6,587 bases of DNA from Gammaproteobacteria bacterium (GTDB lineage: Bacteria > Pseudomonadota > Gammaproteobacteria > Burkholderiales > Burkholderiaceae_E): assembly GCA_030425615.1 (NCBI GenBank), contig JAUIAI010000150.1, positions 1-6,587 on the forward strand, read 5' to 3'. The first letter of the stretch is position 1; every line of letters begins with the position of its first letter. A program made the position numbers and the translations under genes. Below the pieces are notes generated by a model, which made no database searches, was not told the origin of the DNA, and worked only from the letters and a program-made list of their open reading frames with translations. Shown in pieces: positions 6,504 to 6,587 of the stretch.

Positions 6504-6533
6504 GCCGGCCCTGACAAGAACGGCACGGAACCT

Positions 6534-6587
6534 ATGCCTCTCCTCCGTCCGACCGGTGGTGGTAACCGCCTGTCGCTCCTCACCTCG
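6534..6587 (+). CDS. Possible start of a divergent gene, product unknown (partial)
   Basis: A plus-strand frame opens with ATG at 6534 and stays open for 18 codons to the right edge (MPLLRPTGGGNRLSLLTS). Codons are GC-rich at the third position, and the start has a weak GGA four bases upstream (GGAACCT before ATG). It is divergent from gspG across a gap of about 74 bases, which would hold both promoters. Eighteen residues do not allow a family call. A short, basic, then Leu-rich N-terminus is compatible with the region before a membrane helix, and gspC is missing from the window, so a divergent GspC is one guess among many. The segment may also be non-coding. Confidence 0.3.
   Translation, partial: MPLLRPTGGGNRLSLLTS

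Noticed and set aside
6512..6517. TTGTCA on the minus strand as a -35 element for the gspG promoter.
   Set aside because: It is only 11 bases from TATGAT, and no -10-like hexamer lies 16-18 bases downstream of it.
6501..6587. Minus-strand frame entering from the right edge and ending in TGA at 6503-6501, a possible end of an upstream gene such as gspF.
   Set aside because: Its 28 residues are Arg/Glu/Thr-rich and do not resemble the hydrophobic GspF C-terminus. The TGA overlaps the promoter-like element. It cannot be fully excluded.

Overview
The window is nearly filled by one minus-strand operon encoding the core of a type II secretion system (T2SS, general secretory pathway). Read in the direction of transcription, from right to left, the order is gspG-gspH-gspI-gspJ-gspK-gspL-gspM-gspN-gspD. 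Only the first 229 codons of gspD are present; it runs off the left edge. DNA is strongly GC-rich with G/C at most third positions. The protein sequences and the gene order (a G-to-N block followed by D, with GspN present) suggest a Gram-negative Pseudomonadota, probably a betaproteobacterium or a Xanthomonas-like gammaproteobacterium. The species cannot be named from this window.

Layout: positions 6460-6533 hold the operon's leader, with a good ribosome binding site for gspG and a candidate extended -10 promoter. A short plus-strand reading frame opens at 6534 and leaves at the right edge; it may be the start of a divergent gene. Positions 4315-6459 encode the five-protein pseudopilus apart from GspK: the major pseudopilin GspG and minor pseudopilins GspH, GspI and GspJ. 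Positions 3359-4309 encode the tip pseudopilin GspK. Positions 687-3362 encode the inner-membrane platform and accessory proteins GspL, GspM and GspN. Positions 1-687 encode the start of the outer-membrane secretin GspD. Genes are packed with 1-4 base overlaps or very short gaps at most junctions, which points to translational coupling. There is no gene-free stretch longer than about 130 bases.

How they work together: GspG polymerises into a periplasmic pseudopilus, and GspH-I-J-K form its tip. GspL and GspM form the inner-membrane platform that links the cytoplasmic ATPase GspE to assembly. GspD is the outer-membrane pore through which folded periplasmic proteins leave the cell. GspE, GspF, GspC and the prepilin peptidase GspO are also needed but are not identifiable here; E and F plausibly lie beyond gspD or elsewhere.

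I found no previously undescribed system. The points worth a second look are local: a TTG start for gspI, low-complexity Ala-rich inserts in GspL and GspJ, ambiguous starts for gspJ and gspL, and the possible divergent gene at the right edge.
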